This document shows, in pieces, positions 6,858 to 16,498 of a DNA stretch of 64,000 bases. Position 1 is the first letter of the stretch. Every line of letters starts with the position of its first letter. The stretch spans positions 4,576,923 through 4,640,922 of the forward strand of contig NZ_OY781918.1 of the NCBI RefSeq assembly GCF_963677195.1. Direction: 5' to 3'. The translations under genes were made by a program, and so were the position numbers. The stretch is from an uncultured Marinifilum sp. Its GTDB lineage: Bacteria; Bacteroidota; Bacteroidia; Bacteroidales; Marinifilaceae. A model generated the notes under the pieces. That model had not been told where the DNA came from and did not search any database. It saw nothing but the letters and a program-made list of their open reading frames with translations.

Positions 6858-9248
6858 CTAAAAAGGATAGCCAATACCAATATTAAAAGTTAACTGACTA
6901 AATTTAAATGGTCGATTAGCAATAATCCATCTTTTATTGTCTGCTAAGGAGGGATCACGCAATTTTAATCCAAGATCAAGTCGAAATAAAATAAAGTTTA
7001 AATCTACACGAGCTCCAAAACCTGTTCCCAAAGCAATTTCCTTATAAAATTCACTAAATTGAAAATCGGCACCAACACGATCGTCTTTTTCTGATATCGC
7101 CCAAATATTTCCAGCATCAAAAAACAAGGCACCCTCCAAAGCCCAAAATAGCTTAAATCGATACTCTAAATTTGCTTCTAATTTTAAGTCAGCTGTATTA
7201 TTAGGATATGTTGCATCTTCATCAACATAAGAACCCGGTCCTAAAGATCTCACTTGCCAGGCCCTAATACCATTTGCTCCACCAGAGAAATAACTCTTCT
7301 CGAAAGGCAAAACTTTCAAATTTCCGTAAGGATAACCCAAACCTAGAAATAGGCGATACACCATTGTATTGGCCTTATTAATATGATGATTAAATCGATA
7401 TTCAATATCACTTTTTACATATTGAGCGTATCTAATCCCCAAAAAATCATGATAAGTTCCCTCTATATTCCCGTCTGAATCGTAATCAATTTTTTTCGAT
7501 CTGCCCAAAGCATTATCAATTGCTTTTAATGTATTTCCAGCAAATTCGAAATTAAATTTTAAGTAATTATAATTCCTTGGAATATTGATATTCTGATCAT
7601 TATAAGTTAATGAATATCTTGTTGTTGCAATTACGTGATCGGTAAATGAATTTTCAATGTATAAATTATCAATATCATCTAAAAAATCATCACTTAAGTT
7701 TTTTACATCAATAAAATTAAGCTCTATTAAACTAAAAGCATGCCTAGTGTATTTTGAAGATTTCCAATTGTATCCGAAACTCGCATCGGCAATTGTCCTT
7801 GTATAATCGGGACGTTTTTGATAATTATATGAGAGGGAAAAAACGGTTCTTGGGTTATAAGACTTCCTAAACTTTTCGGCATTAAAAAAGGGAAGTAAAA
7901 ATTTAGGAATACTCAATTTAGATTCCACTCCATATTCTGATGAGTTAAAATCGGTTTGTTCTGATGATTTAACAGTCTCTTTAGCTGTAGAAAATTGAAC
8001 ATCTAAAATTTCTGCTCCTCCAAATAAATTTTTGTGCTGGTAATTTAAATTACCTGCAAACCCAATATTTCCAGAAGAATTTGTTCCTTCCAACTCGAAC
8101 GAATAATATTGCAGATTATGAGGAGTAAGTTGAATTACACAATTAAGCTGTCCGAAATCATTACTTACAGTGGACTGAGCTTCCTCAAATTTAATATTTA
8201 AAAATTTAAATTGATTAAGGGTTTGCAATCTATTATAAGTTTGCTCAACAGAAGTTAAATTATACAAGTCATCCTTTTTTATCAAAACAGAAGACAGCAA
8301 AACCTCAGGTTTAATATTCAATTTATTTCTATAAATAAAATCGATTCCTTTATAACTTAAGGTATCCAATTGCCTTAAATAAGAAGAATCGTTCATTAAA
8401 ATCATTTTAGGATCATACTCTGTAAAAATCTCTATTTGATTAATTTTATATTTCTTAATTGCCTTTTCAGACTGAGGTATTTTTAGCCCTACAAACACAT
8501 CCATTTGCTGTGCTTTATTAGTACTATCCATCATAAAATGTATATACTCGCGAGAAAAATTAAAGTATCCCTGATTTTTTAAGGATTTAAAAATTCTCAT
8601 TCTCTCTTCGCTAAGAATATCTGAATCAACTTTAGCTCCCGATTTTACTTTAGAATCCGGTATATCATTGGCTACATAATTTCTAATCATCGATGAGTCT
8701 GCCATTTCCTCACTTTTTTGCTGAGTAGTTAGGAATTTATAAGGCAGTTCGTTTGGTTTGCGATAAACATTTCTATATCGATATGGTTTATTGGCATTAA
8801 CCGTATAATAAACTTTGGCTTTTTTCTTTCTAAAAACAAGCGAATCTTTAACTACAGCATTGTAATATCCTTTTTTCCGAAGATATATTTTTAGTTGAGT
8901 AAGTGATCTTTGCGTTTGAAAATCTTCATAAACTACTGGTTCTTCCCCAATTCTACGAAGCCATTTATTAAATCCCTTATCTGTATTTTTTCCAGACAAA
9001 TTATACAATCCCAAATGAAATCTCCACATTCCTAAAATTTTCAAATTAGGCTTCTGCTTTACATTTTTCTTTAAATCACTAATTGCAATTGAATTATCAT
9101 CTGACTTTACAATAACTTTATTTAACAGATATTCATTTTCACCAACGTATTTTGTTGTAGAACACGAAGCCATACCAAGAAGCAAGCTTAGCAAAAAAAT
9201 AAAAATCGGGAAATTATAACTACTTTTGTATTTTAAATATGGTTTCAA
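6858..9248 (-). CDS. Omp85/TamA-like outer-membrane assembly lipoprotein
   Basis: A BamA/TasA-superfamily barrel of about 796 residues. After a lipoprotein signal ending LLLGMASC (cysteine about residue 29 from this start) come POTRA-like repeats (to about residue 400) and a C-terminal beta barrel ending in aromatic residues (GIGYPF). Motifs include GGANGIRAW, FDAGNIW and LRLD-like strands typical of D15 surface-antigen barrels. These proteins insert or translocate outer-membrane components. The reading frame is open to an ATG at 9320, but a TATCTTTG -7 box lies inside that extension (9283-9290). TTG at 9246-9248 then gives a normal signal peptide, so I prefer that start. The family is firm, the start moderately so. 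Confidence 0.83.
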   Translation of the reverse strand: MKPYLKYKSSYNFPIFIFLLSLLLGMASCSTTKYVGENEYLLNKVIVKSDDNSIAISDLKKNVKQKPNLKILGMWRFHLGLYNLSGKNTDKGFNKWLRRIGEEPVVYEDFQTQRSLTQLKIYLRKKGYYNAVVKDSLVFRKKKAKVYYTVNANKPYRYRNVYRKPNELPYKFLTTQQKSEEMADSSMIRNYVANDIPDSKVKSGAKVDSDILSEERMRIFKSLKNQGYFNFSREYIHFMMDSTNKAQQMDVFVGLKIPQSEKAIKKYKINQIEIFTEYDPKMILMNDSSYLRQLDTLSYKGIDFIYRNKLNIKPEVLLSSVLIKKDDLYNLTSVEQTYNRLQTLNQFKFLNIKFEEAQSTVSNDFGQLNCVIQLTPHNLQYYSFELEGTNSSGNIGFAGNLNYQHKNLFGGAEILDVQFSTAKETVKSSEQTDFNSSEYGVESKLSIPKFLLPFFNAEKFRKSYNPRTVFSLSYNYQKRPDYTRTIADASFGYNWKSSKYTRHAFSLIELNFIDVKNLSDDFLDDIDNLYIENSFTDHVIATTRYSLTYNDQNINIPRNYNYLKFNFEFAGNTLKAIDNALGRSKKIDYDSDGNIEGTYHDFLGIRYAQYVKSDIEYRFNHHINKANTMVYRLFLGLGYPYGNLKVLPFEKSYFSGGANGIRAWQVRSLGPGSYVDEDATYPNNTADLKLEANLEYRFKLFWALEGALFFDAGNIWAISEKDDRVGADFQFSEFYKEIALGTGFGARVDLNFILFRLDLGLKLRDPSLADNKRWIIANRPFKFSQLTFNIGIGYPF

Positions 9249-9282
9249 GAATATTGAAAGTATTTCTGGTTTAAAAATATGA

Positions 9283-9290
9283 CAAAGATA
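9283..9290 (-). promoter_or_regulatory. -7 promoter box of the TamA-like gene
   Basis: TATCTTTG on the minus strand. The predicted start near 9276 lies downstream of the first in-frame ATG (9320) and supports the internal TTG start at 9248. Confidence 0.55.
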
Positions 9291-9356
9291 CTTAACTTCA
9301 ATGATATATTCTTGAACCAAGAGAGCTTTTCACTTACAATTTTCAAATAATTTACC

Positions 9357-10127
9357 GTGCTGTCTAAAAATCAAATCAAGTTAATAAGCAGTTTACAAAA
9401 GAAAAAATACAGAGACCAACATCAGCTCTTTATTGCCGAAGGAGATAAATTAGTTACTGATTTACTGCAATCGGGCACAAAGGCTGCTTATTTGATCTAC
9501 TCTTCGGATTGGAAAAATAAATATACAACAGCACATTTAAATACTATTGAGAGTAGAATAGAAACTGATAATTCTCAATTAAAAAAAGTTAGTGCACTAA
9601 AAAACCCAGCTTCAGTGCTTGGAGTTTTTAAAATCCCAAAATTCGAAATAAACCCTAAACTTGTATCAAACTCTTTGTCTATTGTTTTAGATGATATTCA
9701 GGATCCTGGAAATTTAGGAACAATAATTCGAATAGCCGATTGGTTTGGAATTAAACACATATTTTGTTCTCCAAATACGGTAGATTTATACAATCCGAAA
9801 GTGATACAAGCTACCATGGGAGCTATCTCAAGAATTAAATTAATTTATACTCCTCTTGAGATATTAATTAACGAATATAAAAATGATAATTTTCCCATAT
9901 ATGGAACCTTTTTAGAAGGTGAAACCATTTATAAATCAAATCTAAAGACCAAAGGATTTATTATTATGGGCAATGAAGGAAAGGGAATATCTGAGAATAT
10001 AAAAAAACACGTAAGCAATAAATTATTTATTCCTAATTTCCCAATAGGTGAATCCACATCCGAATCCTTAAATGTATCGGTTGCCTGTTCGATAATATGC
10101 TCTGAATTTAGGCGAGGGGAATTTTAA
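9357..10127 (+). CDS. SpoU/TrmH-family RNA methyltransferase
   Basis: A 256-residue SPOUT RNA 2'-O-ribose methyltransferase. The N-terminal substrate-binding part (to about 95) starts LSKNQIKLISSLQKKKYR and contains FIAEGDKLV. The SpoU domain carries motif 1 DDIQDPGNLGTIIR (about 112-125), motif 2 IMGNEGKGI (about 202-210) and motif 3 SLNVSVA (about 238-244). It methylates rRNA or tRNA; the exact site is not known. It starts with GTG, since no ATG precedes the conserved N-terminus. It is divergent from the TamA-like gene and ends 6 bases from the convergent FAD gene. Confidence 0.9.
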   Translation: MLSKNQIKLISSLQKKKYRDQHQLFIAEGDKLVTDLLQSGTKAAYLIYSSDWKNKYTTAHLNTIESRIETDNSQLKKVSALKNPASVLGVFKIPKFEINPKLVSNSLSIVLDDIQDPGNLGTIIRIADWFGIKHIFCSPNTVDLYNPKVIQATMGAISRIKLIYTPLEILINEYKNDNFPIYGTFLEGETIYKSNLKTKGFIIMGNEGKGISENIKKHVSNKLFIPNFPIGESTSESLNVSVACSIICSEFRRGEF

Positions 10128-10133
10128 TTGTTT

Positions 10134-11699
10134 TTATTCTGGATTTAAAAACCTATTCACCGCTTCGGCACATTGTTCTCCATCGATGGCTGCCGAAACA
10201 ATTCCTCCTGCATAACCAGCTCCTTCGCCACAAGGAAATAAGCCTGATATTTTTGTATGCAAAAAGTTAAATCTATCGCGAGGAATTCTCACTGGTGATG
10301 AAGTTCTAGATTCAACACCTAAAATTACGGCCTCATTGGTTAAGAAACCTTTCGATTTTCGTCCAAACGCTTTAAAGCCCTCTTGTAATCTAAAACGAAT
10401 ATGTACAGGTAACCACTTATGCAACTCCGATGAAACAACCCCCGGATGGTAGGATGTTTTTGGCAAAGATTCACTCTTTTTACTCTCAACAAAATCTTTC
10501 ATTCTTTGGGCAGGAGCTTGAAGAGAACTTCCTCCCTCAATAAAAGCCTGTTTTTCCAAATCTTCCTGAAACTCCATCCCTGCTAATGCTCCAAATTTAG
10601 CATATTCATTAAGATCTTCGGTGTGAATTTCCACCGCCATTCCTGAATTTGCAAAAGCTGTATTTCTATTCGAAGATGACATACCGTTTACCACTTGCTG
10701 ATAATCGCCTGTGGCTGCTGGCACAATAACTCCACCAGGACACATACAAAATGAATAAACACCTCTTCCTTCAACCTGTTGCACAAAACTATAGCTTGCT
10801 GCGGGAAGATACTTCCCTCGTCCATTGGGGTTATGATATTGTATTTGATCGATTAATTCCTGCGAGTGCTCAATTCTAACACCCATTGCAAAAGATTTTG
10901 CTTCAATATCAACACCTATATCGTTCAGTTTTCGATAAACATCTCTTGCCGAATGACCTGTTGCTAATATTACCGATTCACCTGTTATAATCTCTCCCGA
11001 TTTCAGGCGAACACCCATAATTTTATCGTTTTCGATAATATAATCGACCACCTTAGTCGAAAAATGCACTTCGCCACCAGCTTTTAAAATGCTTTTACGC
11101 ATATTAACTATTACTTTAGGCAAAACATCGGTTCCAATATGCGGATGAGCATCGAAAAGGATATTATCTTGTGCTCCATGAAAGTGCAAAACATTCAACA
11201 CTTTTTTAAGATTTCCTCTTTTTTTAGATCGAGTATATAATTTACCGTCGGAGAATGTTCCAGCACCACCTTCACCAAAAGAATAATTCGATTCTGGATT
11301 AACCTGACGAGTTCGATGCAATTGTCCAAGATCTTTTTTTCTATCCTCTACACTTTTTCCCCGTTCTAAAACTACAGGACAAAACCCCAATTCTATTAAT
11401 CGAAGAGCAGCAAACAAACCTGCTGGTCCGGCTCCAACAACAATTATCTTTTTCTTATTTTTTATATTTTGGTAAACAAAATTTCCTTCTTGCGAAGCAG
11501 GCATTGCCTCATCAATGGCTATTCTAAACCTTAAATTAATTTTGATATTTTTTCTGCGGGCATCTATCGATTTTCTGAGAATTTGAATTGCATTAATCTG
11601 TTCGGCCTTCACTTTTAATTTTCGAGCCAATATTGACTTATAAAAAATCTCATCAGAGGCCTCTTTTGGGCTTAAAACAACATCAATTTCAGTAACCAT
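10134..11699 (-). CDS. FAD-dependent dehydrogenase, COG2509 family
   Basis: A 521-residue flavoprotein. An N-terminal 80-90 residue region precedes the FAD Rossmann motif GAGPAGLFAA (about 91-100). A second conserved stretch SFGEGGAGTFSDGKL (about 144-158) and the C-terminal FPCGEGAGYAGGI (about 492-504) are typical of this group. Members are uncharacterised oxidoreductases found across bacteria; no substrate is known. It is the third gene of the menG-porT-COG2509 set, 28 bases after porT, so co-transcription is likely. A functional link to quinone chemistry or secretion is not shown. Confidence 0.88.
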   Translation of the reverse strand: MVTEIDVVLSPKEASDEIFYKSILARKLKVKAEQINAIQILRKSIDARRKNIKINLRFRIAIDEAMPASQEGNFVYQNIKNKKKIIVVGAGPAGLFAALRLIELGFCPVVLERGKSVEDRKKDLGQLHRTRQVNPESNYSFGEGGAGTFSDGKLYTRSKKRGNLKKVLNVLHFHGAQDNILFDAHPHIGTDVLPKVIVNMRKSILKAGGEVHFSTKVVDYIIENDKIMGVRLKSGEIITGESVILATGHSARDVYRKLNDIGVDIEAKSFAMGVRIEHSQELIDQIQYHNPNGRGKYLPAASYSFVQQVEGRGVYSFCMCPGGVIVPAATGDYQQVVNGMSSSNRNTAFANSGMAVEIHTEDLNEYAKFGALAGMEFQEDLEKQAFIEGGSSLQAPAQRMKDFVESKKSESLPKTSYHPGVVSSELHKWLPVHIRFRLQEGFKAFGRKSKGFLTNEAVILGVESRTSSPVRIPRDRFNFLHTKISGLFPCGEGAGYAGGIVSAAIDGEQCAEAVNRFLNPE

Positions 11700-11727
11700 C
11701 TTCGAAAAAATTAATTATCAGGTGTTT

Positions 11728-12432
11728 CTATTCAAAATGAAAAGAAAGAGTAATAACTTTAGAATTCATGCCTCTAATGGCATCTGTATATGCTTCGTAA
11801 CCCGGATTATCCACATCGTAATTATGATTTAAGATATCTCTTAATCCAACTGCAAATTTTAATTCGGTTGCCAGTTTAAAGTATGGTAGGTAAAAATCAA
11901 TTCCTGCTCCTAATTCTAAATAAAAATCGCTAGTATTTAAGCGTACTAACATATTATTATCTGGATCTAAAGCATCTTGCGACTGCACATCGATTTTATA
12001 GCTGGCACCACCAATTAAATATGGACGATAATTATTCAACCTACGTGCCCGATATTTGAGCATAAGTGGCAAATTAACCAATACCGACTCAACAGTAACT
12101 TCTTTTTCAGGTAAATTAGAATATTTAATTGTTCGTTCACCAAACTCTAGTCCGGGTAAAAACCTTAAAGACCAATTTTCATGTAAACGAAGGTCGGATA
12201 CAATTCCAACAGAAAATCCTGGCGAAAAAGTAACTTGCTCTGCTCTGGCATCGGTTCTACCTGAATTATACAAAGCAAAGTCCATATTATTTAACGCTAA
12301 GGTAAAGCCAAAGTGTAACCATTTCTGATCAACTTTCTGATAATTTAGAATACTTTCAGGCTTATATCTACTTTGGGAAAAAACAGATGTCAGGCTAAAT
12401 AAGCACAATAATATTAAGAGTATTTTCTTCAA
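11728..12432 (-). CDS. porT: PorT-family outer-membrane beta-barrel protein (type IX secretion)
   Basis: 234 residues with a signal peptide (cleavage after about residue 19, SVFSQ) and an 8-strand barrel pattern ending in an aromatic residue pattern (LSFHFE). Length and position directly after menG/ubiE match PorT/SprT, a type IX secretion component in Bacteroidota, so the PorT call rests mainly on synteny. The start codon is TTG (12430-12432), giving a standard signal peptide. Other T9SS genes are not in the window. An alternative is a generic outer-membrane beta-barrel (PF13568) protein. Confidence 0.8.
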   Translation of the reverse strand: MKKILLILLCLFSLTSVFSQSRYKPESILNYQKVDQKWLHFGFTLALNNMDFALYNSGRTDARAEQVTFSPGFSVGIVSDLRLHENWSLRFLPGLEFGERTIKYSNLPEKEVTVESVLVNLPLMLKYRARRLNNYRPYLIGGASYKIDVQSQDALDPDNNMLVRLNTSDFYLELGAGIDFYLPYFKLATELKFAVGLRDILNHNYDVDNPGYEAYTDAIRGMNSKVITLSFHFE

Positions 12433-12475
12433 ACTGGAGAATTTAATTTTATATAATAACCCAAAAAGCTAAGTT

Positions 12476-13204
12476 TTATTGTTCTGATTTTGTTCCCATA
12501 TAAATTGAGGCGATACCAAAACTCAATTTAATTTGTTTTGTTTCTACAAAACCACATCTTTTATATATCTTAAGAAAAGCCTCACCATCAGGAAATGCAT
12601 CAACAGACTCGGGCAAATAAGTATAGGCTGAAGCATCTTTAGAAACCAATTTACCCCAAAATGGTAAAATCCTAAAAAAATAAAAATTATATATCTGTTT
12701 AACAGGAAAATTTCGAGGCTTTGAAAATTCCAGAACAACAACTTTTCCTCCAGGCCTTACTACTCGATTCATTTCCTGTAATCCCTTTTCGAGATTTTCG
12801 AAATTACGAACTCCAAAAGCTACGGTAATTGCATCAAAAGAATTGTCTTTAAACTGAATATTTTCAGAGTCTCCTTCAAACAATTCAATTTTATGCGATA
12901 GATTCTTTTTTGCTATTTTTGTTCTTCCTACGGCTAACATTTCAGTAGAAATATCAATACCTATTACCTTATCGGGATTTAATTTCAGATTGGCTAAGGC
13001 AAAATCTCCTGTTCCTGTAGCAATATCTAAAATTCTTTTAGGTTGCAAGGGCTTTAGTAATTTTACAGCCTTTCTTCTCCATAATTTATCAATTCCCATC
13101 GAAAGCAGATGGTTTAACAAATCGTATTTTCTGGCTATATTATTGAACATCAAGGCCACTTGAGCCTTCTTTCCTTTATCTAAATCTTTATATGGATTTA
13201 CCAC
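12476..13204 (-). CDS. ubiE: Demethylmenaquinone methyltransferase
   Basis: A 242-residue class I SAM methyltransferase, the last step of menaquinone synthesis (also called MenG/UbiE). It shows the family signature YDLLNHLLSMGID (about 28-40), motif I LDIATGTGDFAL (about 60-71) and VRPGGKVVVLEFSKP (about 148-162). The start is GTG at 13202-13204. A TATATTTG -7 box (13267-13274) lies upstream, and porT and the COG2509 gene follow. It implies a menaquinone-based respiratory chain. Confidence 0.95.
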   Translation of the reverse strand: MVNPYKDLDKGKKAQVALMFNNIARKYDLLNHLLSMGIDKLWRRKAVKLLKPLQPKRILDIATGTGDFALANLKLNPDKVIGIDISTEMLAVGRTKIAKKNLSHKIELFEGDSENIQFKDNSFDAITVAFGVRNFENLEKGLQEMNRVVRPGGKVVVLEFSKPRNFPVKQIYNFYFFRILPFWGKLVSKDASAYTYLPESVDAFPDGEAFLKIYKRCGFVETKQIKLSFGIASIYMGTKSEQ

Positions 13205-13266
13205 GGATAAATTTTAAATAGTTTCTAAAAAAATATGCGATCGTGAAAAGTATACACACGAGCGCA

Positions 13267-13274
13267 CAAATATA
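13267..13274 (-). promoter_or_regulatory. -7 promoter box of ubiE-porT-COG2509
   Basis: TATATTTG on the minus strand, with predicted start near 13260 and a leader of about 56 bases. No clear TTTG -33 box at the expected distance. Confidence 0.55.
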
Positions 13275-13310
13275 ATGAATGAAAAATAAAGAATGTGTAA
13301 TTTAAATCAT

Positions 13311-15464
13311 TTATCCTACTGTATTATTTCTATAAACCTTCTTGTACTCATCTATATATCCGTAAGAAATATCATCGATACGAAGTTCTCTTTTAGTTAC
13401 ATGACCTAAGGTTGAAAAAGACAATCCACTTTCCATCATCATATCAACAAAATCGTCTTCATTTTCCATAGAAACCGACACAACAACTCTTCCCTGAGAT
13501 TCTCCAAACAAAAATGCATCTTTTCTAATTTCGGCAGGCGATGTAATGTCAAAACCTAAACCTAATGGCATTGCCGACTCTATTAGGTTAAAAAACAAAC
13601 CTCCTCTTTCAACACTATGTGCCGAGCAAATTAGTTTTGATTTAATTAATTTTTCAATAATTGCATTAATCTCTTTTTCTTCTTCTATATTGAATGAAGG
13701 AATACCCACTTCACATTTATTATGGTAAGAACATAAGTACTCCGATCCTGCGATATCATTTCTTGATTTTCCAATAATAAAAATCATTTCGCCTTTATTT
13801 CTAAACATGTACGACATGTGATTTTCCCTTACAGGTAAAATTCCCATCATGGCAATTACAGGAGTAGGCTTAATAGGCTTTCTCTTTCCAAGAACTGAAC
13901 TTTCGTTGTAGAAACTTACATTTCCACCAACAACCGGAATATTAAACAACTTACTTGCGGTAGCTATTCCATTTACTGTTTCAACAAATTGTGAATGCAC
14001 ATCTTCTTCTAATGGGCTTCCAAAATTCAAGCAATCATTTAAAGCTAATGGCTTACCTCCTGAGCAAATAATTCGTCGAACCGCTCTTGCCACATTAATT
14101 TGCGCTCCAATATTAGGATTATTATGCGAGTAAATTGAATTTCCCGATGCAGTAAAGCACAAGGTTTTATCCTTCGAACCTAAATTTGTAATTTGAGCAT
14201 CGGAAGGTGAGTTGTGCCTATCTTCCATAAATCCTTGCAGATATTCCTTAACCACAAGATTAGGATTATTAACCATTTTATTAATTACTTTCCAATAATT
14301 ATCAGGTTCTGGTATATTCTCCATGTAATCAATACTAGTTTCTTTTTGTTCGGAATAAAATTTCCTGTCGGTTTGAGGAGCACCAAATCCCATTATTAAA
14401 TCTCTGTTTACAATTTCGGCTATAAGCTTAGAGTTTTCGAATATTCTGATATTTTCATTCTTGGTAATAGATCCAATTTCTTCGCATAAAATATTTCTTT
14501 TTGCGAATGCCTTTTTAACTAAATCTTTTTGTTCTTTCTCAACCACCAACATAAGTCTTTCCTGAGTACGAGATAATAATACCTGCTCAATACTCATTCC
14601 CTCTTGGCTTAGAGGAATATTATTTAAATTGATATCGACACCCATTTTTGCATTAGCACTAATTATCGAGCAAGAACTAATAACACCAGCCATATCCATG
14701 TTTTCAACGCGAACAAGAGCGTCTTTCTCGTTAAGTTCCAGAACAGCCTCTATTAGTAAATTCCCTAAAACCGGATTACCTTTTGGTATAGAGAAACTTT
14801 CATCTTGACCATAAACCCCTTCGGAACCAGTTGGATTACCTACTATAAAAATTGAATGCCCAGCTTCAAGTTTACGTTTATACAACAATTTATCTTTGTG
14901 TATTAAGCCAGCAATCATAATATTAACCAGAGGATTTGTATCATAAGAAGAGTTATAAAACACTTCGCTACCAATCTCTTCGGCATATACTTTTTTCGAA
15001 TAATCATGAATTCCTTTTGTGATCTCATCCATCAACCATTTTGTTCTATCTAAAGATGCCTCGCCAAATCGTAAGGAACTAAGTACGACCATAGGCTTAG
15101 CTCCTAAAGAAACTACATCTCTGCATACATCACCAACACAAGTGGCAGCTCCTTGGTAAGGATCAATTCCTGACGGATGATTATGAGTTCCCATTTTAAA
15201 GACACAACACTCTTCATTTCCTAAATCAACAACTCCAGCACTCGATTCTCTTGCTCCGGAAATTATATTTTCTCCTTTGTTGGGTAGGATATTAATCCAT
15301 TTAGATGAGCTTTTATAAGAAACATTCTCGGACCATAAAACAGCGTATATTTTTAATTCCAATAAATTTGGAGTTCGCCCTAGATTGTCTGTTATTTTAT
15401 TGTATAAATCTTTATTAATTCCTATGTCTTCTGCCAGTTGAATTGAAACATCTTGATTTTCCAT
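13311..15464 (-). CDS. purL: PurL-like phosphoribosylformylglycinamidine synthase, divergent
   Basis: 717 residues with the two AIRS/PurM-like halves of small PurL, the ATP-dependent subunit that makes FGAM in purine synthesis. THNHPS (93-98), PYQGAAT (102-108) and NPLVN are kept. Several otherwise conserved motifs are changed: SEHCSYK reads SENVSYK (45-51), the DLGAGG-type motif reads NMDMAG (255-260), and ESQER reads RTQER (299-303). No purQ, purS or other purine gene is adjacent. It could be a working lineage-specific PurL or a paralogue with altered activity. Family membership is certain; activity is not. Confidence 0.8.
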   Translation of the reverse strand: MENQDVSIQLAEDIGINKDLYNKITDNLGRTPNLLELKIYAVLWSENVSYKSSSKWINILPNKGENIISGARESSAGVVDLGNEECCVFKMGTHNHPSGIDPYQGAATCVGDVCRDVVSLGAKPMVVLSSLRFGEASLDRTKWLMDEITKGIHDYSKKVYAEEIGSEVFYNSSYDTNPLVNIMIAGLIHKDKLLYKRKLEAGHSIFIVGNPTGSEGVYGQDESFSIPKGNPVLGNLLIEAVLELNEKDALVRVENMDMAGVISSCSIISANAKMGVDINLNNIPLSQEGMSIEQVLLSRTQERLMLVVEKEQKDLVKKAFAKRNILCEEIGSITKNENIRIFENSKLIAEIVNRDLIMGFGAPQTDRKFYSEQKETSIDYMENIPEPDNYWKVINKMVNNPNLVVKEYLQGFMEDRHNSPSDAQITNLGSKDKTLCFTASGNSIYSHNNPNIGAQINVARAVRRIICSGGKPLALNDCLNFGSPLEEDVHSQFVETVNGIATASKLFNIPVVGGNVSFYNESSVLGKRKPIKPTPVIAMMGILPVRENHMSYMFRNKGEMIFIIGKSRNDIAGSEYLCSYHNKCEVGIPSFNIEEEKEINAIIEKLIKSKLICSAHSVERGGLFFNLIESAMPLGLGFDITSPAEIRKDAFLFGESQGRVVVSVSMENEDDFVDMMMESGLSFSTLGHVTKRELRIDDISYGYIDEYKKVYRNNTVG

Positions 15465-15620
15465 AGTTCAAAATTTGTGGTGATGAATAATTTAAATTTA
15501 AAAAAAATAAGATAGGAACACGAATTATCACCTTAGTTTTTACCTTTACTAAGCGAATTAATTAAGAGTAAAAATAAATACACATAAAATAAGAATATAT
15601 TAATAATCAGGATTAACAAA

Positions 15621-16379
15621 ATGAATAAAATAGCCTTTATAACCGGAGCAACTGCTGGTATTGGAGAAGCATGTGCCCTTAAACTTGCCAAAAATGGATT
15701 TGACCTTATTATATCGGGGCGAAGAGAAAAAAAACTTCTTAGTTTGGAAGAAAAATTAATTTCGGAAAACCAATGCAAAGTACATAGTTTGGTATTAGAT
15801 GTTCGAAATCAGGACGAAGTAAATAATAAAATAAAATCACTACCTAAACAATGGAAAAATATTGATTTGTTAGTTAATAATGCAGGTTTGGCTGTAGGTA
15901 TATCTACAGTACAAGAAGGTGTTATAGATGACTGGGAAAGAATGATTGATACTAATATAAAGGGATTGCTGTATATTACTCGTGCAATTAGTCCGTTAAT
16001 GATAACAAGAAAACAGGGGCATATTGTTAATATTACCTCTATTGCAGGAAAAGAAGTATATCCTGGTGGTAATGTTTATTGTGCTACCAAGCATGCAGCC
16101 GATGCCCTAACCAAGGGAATGAGAATAGATATGTTACCTCACAATATTAAAGTTTCGTCTATTGCACCTGGTATGGTTGAAACTGAATTCTCAATTGTAA
16201 GGTTTAAAGGAGATGAAAATAAAGCAGATCAAGTTTACGATGGCTTTGTACCTTTATACGCCGAGGATATAGCAGAAACACTCCTTTTTATTGCAAGTCG
16301 TCCTGCACATGTTAACATAAATGACATCTTAATAATGCCAACGGCTCAAGCTTCGGCGCGCGATGTAAATAAACAATAA
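15621..16379 (+). CDS. SDR-family NAD(P)-dependent oxidoreductase (YdfG-like)
   Basis: A 252-residue classical short-chain dehydrogenase. It shows the cofactor motif TGATAGIGEA (8-17), an arginine pair SGRREKK suggesting NADP(H), NNAG (about 90-93), catalytic S near ITSIAG, and YCATK (about 153-157). The closest recognised group is YdfG (3-hydroxy acid/serine dehydrogenase), typical length 248-252, but the substrate is inference. The gene is monocistronic and convergent with the hybrid kinase, separated by a terminator. Confidence 0.88.
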   Translation: MNKIAFITGATAGIGEACALKLAKNGFDLIISGRREKKLLSLEEKLISENQCKVHSLVLDVRNQDEVNNKIKSLPKQWKNIDLLVNNAGLAVGISTVQEGVIDDWERMIDTNIKGLLYITRAISPLMITRKQGHIVNITSIAGKEVYPGGNVYCATKHAADALTKGMRIDMLPHNIKVSSIAPGMVETEFSIVRFKGDENKADQVYDGFVPLYAEDIAETLLFIASRPAHVNINDILIMPTAQASARDVNKQ

Positions 16380-16393
16380 TTAATAATTGAAAT

Positions 16394-16437
16394 TATGGCT
16401 TATCCAAACCTTTAAGTTGAATAAGTCATATTTTTTT
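16394..16437 (+). terminator. Rho-independent terminator of the SDR gene
   Basis: A 10-bp stem (16394-16403 with 16421-16430, one G-T pair) with a 17-base loop followed by seven T, 15 bases after the SDR stop. Confidence 0.7.
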
Positions 16438-16498
16438 ATTTTACACTTATATTTTAAACTACTATTTTACGATAGAATTAAAATATCATTAAAATAAT

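Noticed and set aside
15533..15778. Minus-strand frame over the start of the SDR gene
   Set aside because: Overlaps the conserved cofactor-binding motif of the SDR; hydrophobic, AT-driven frame.
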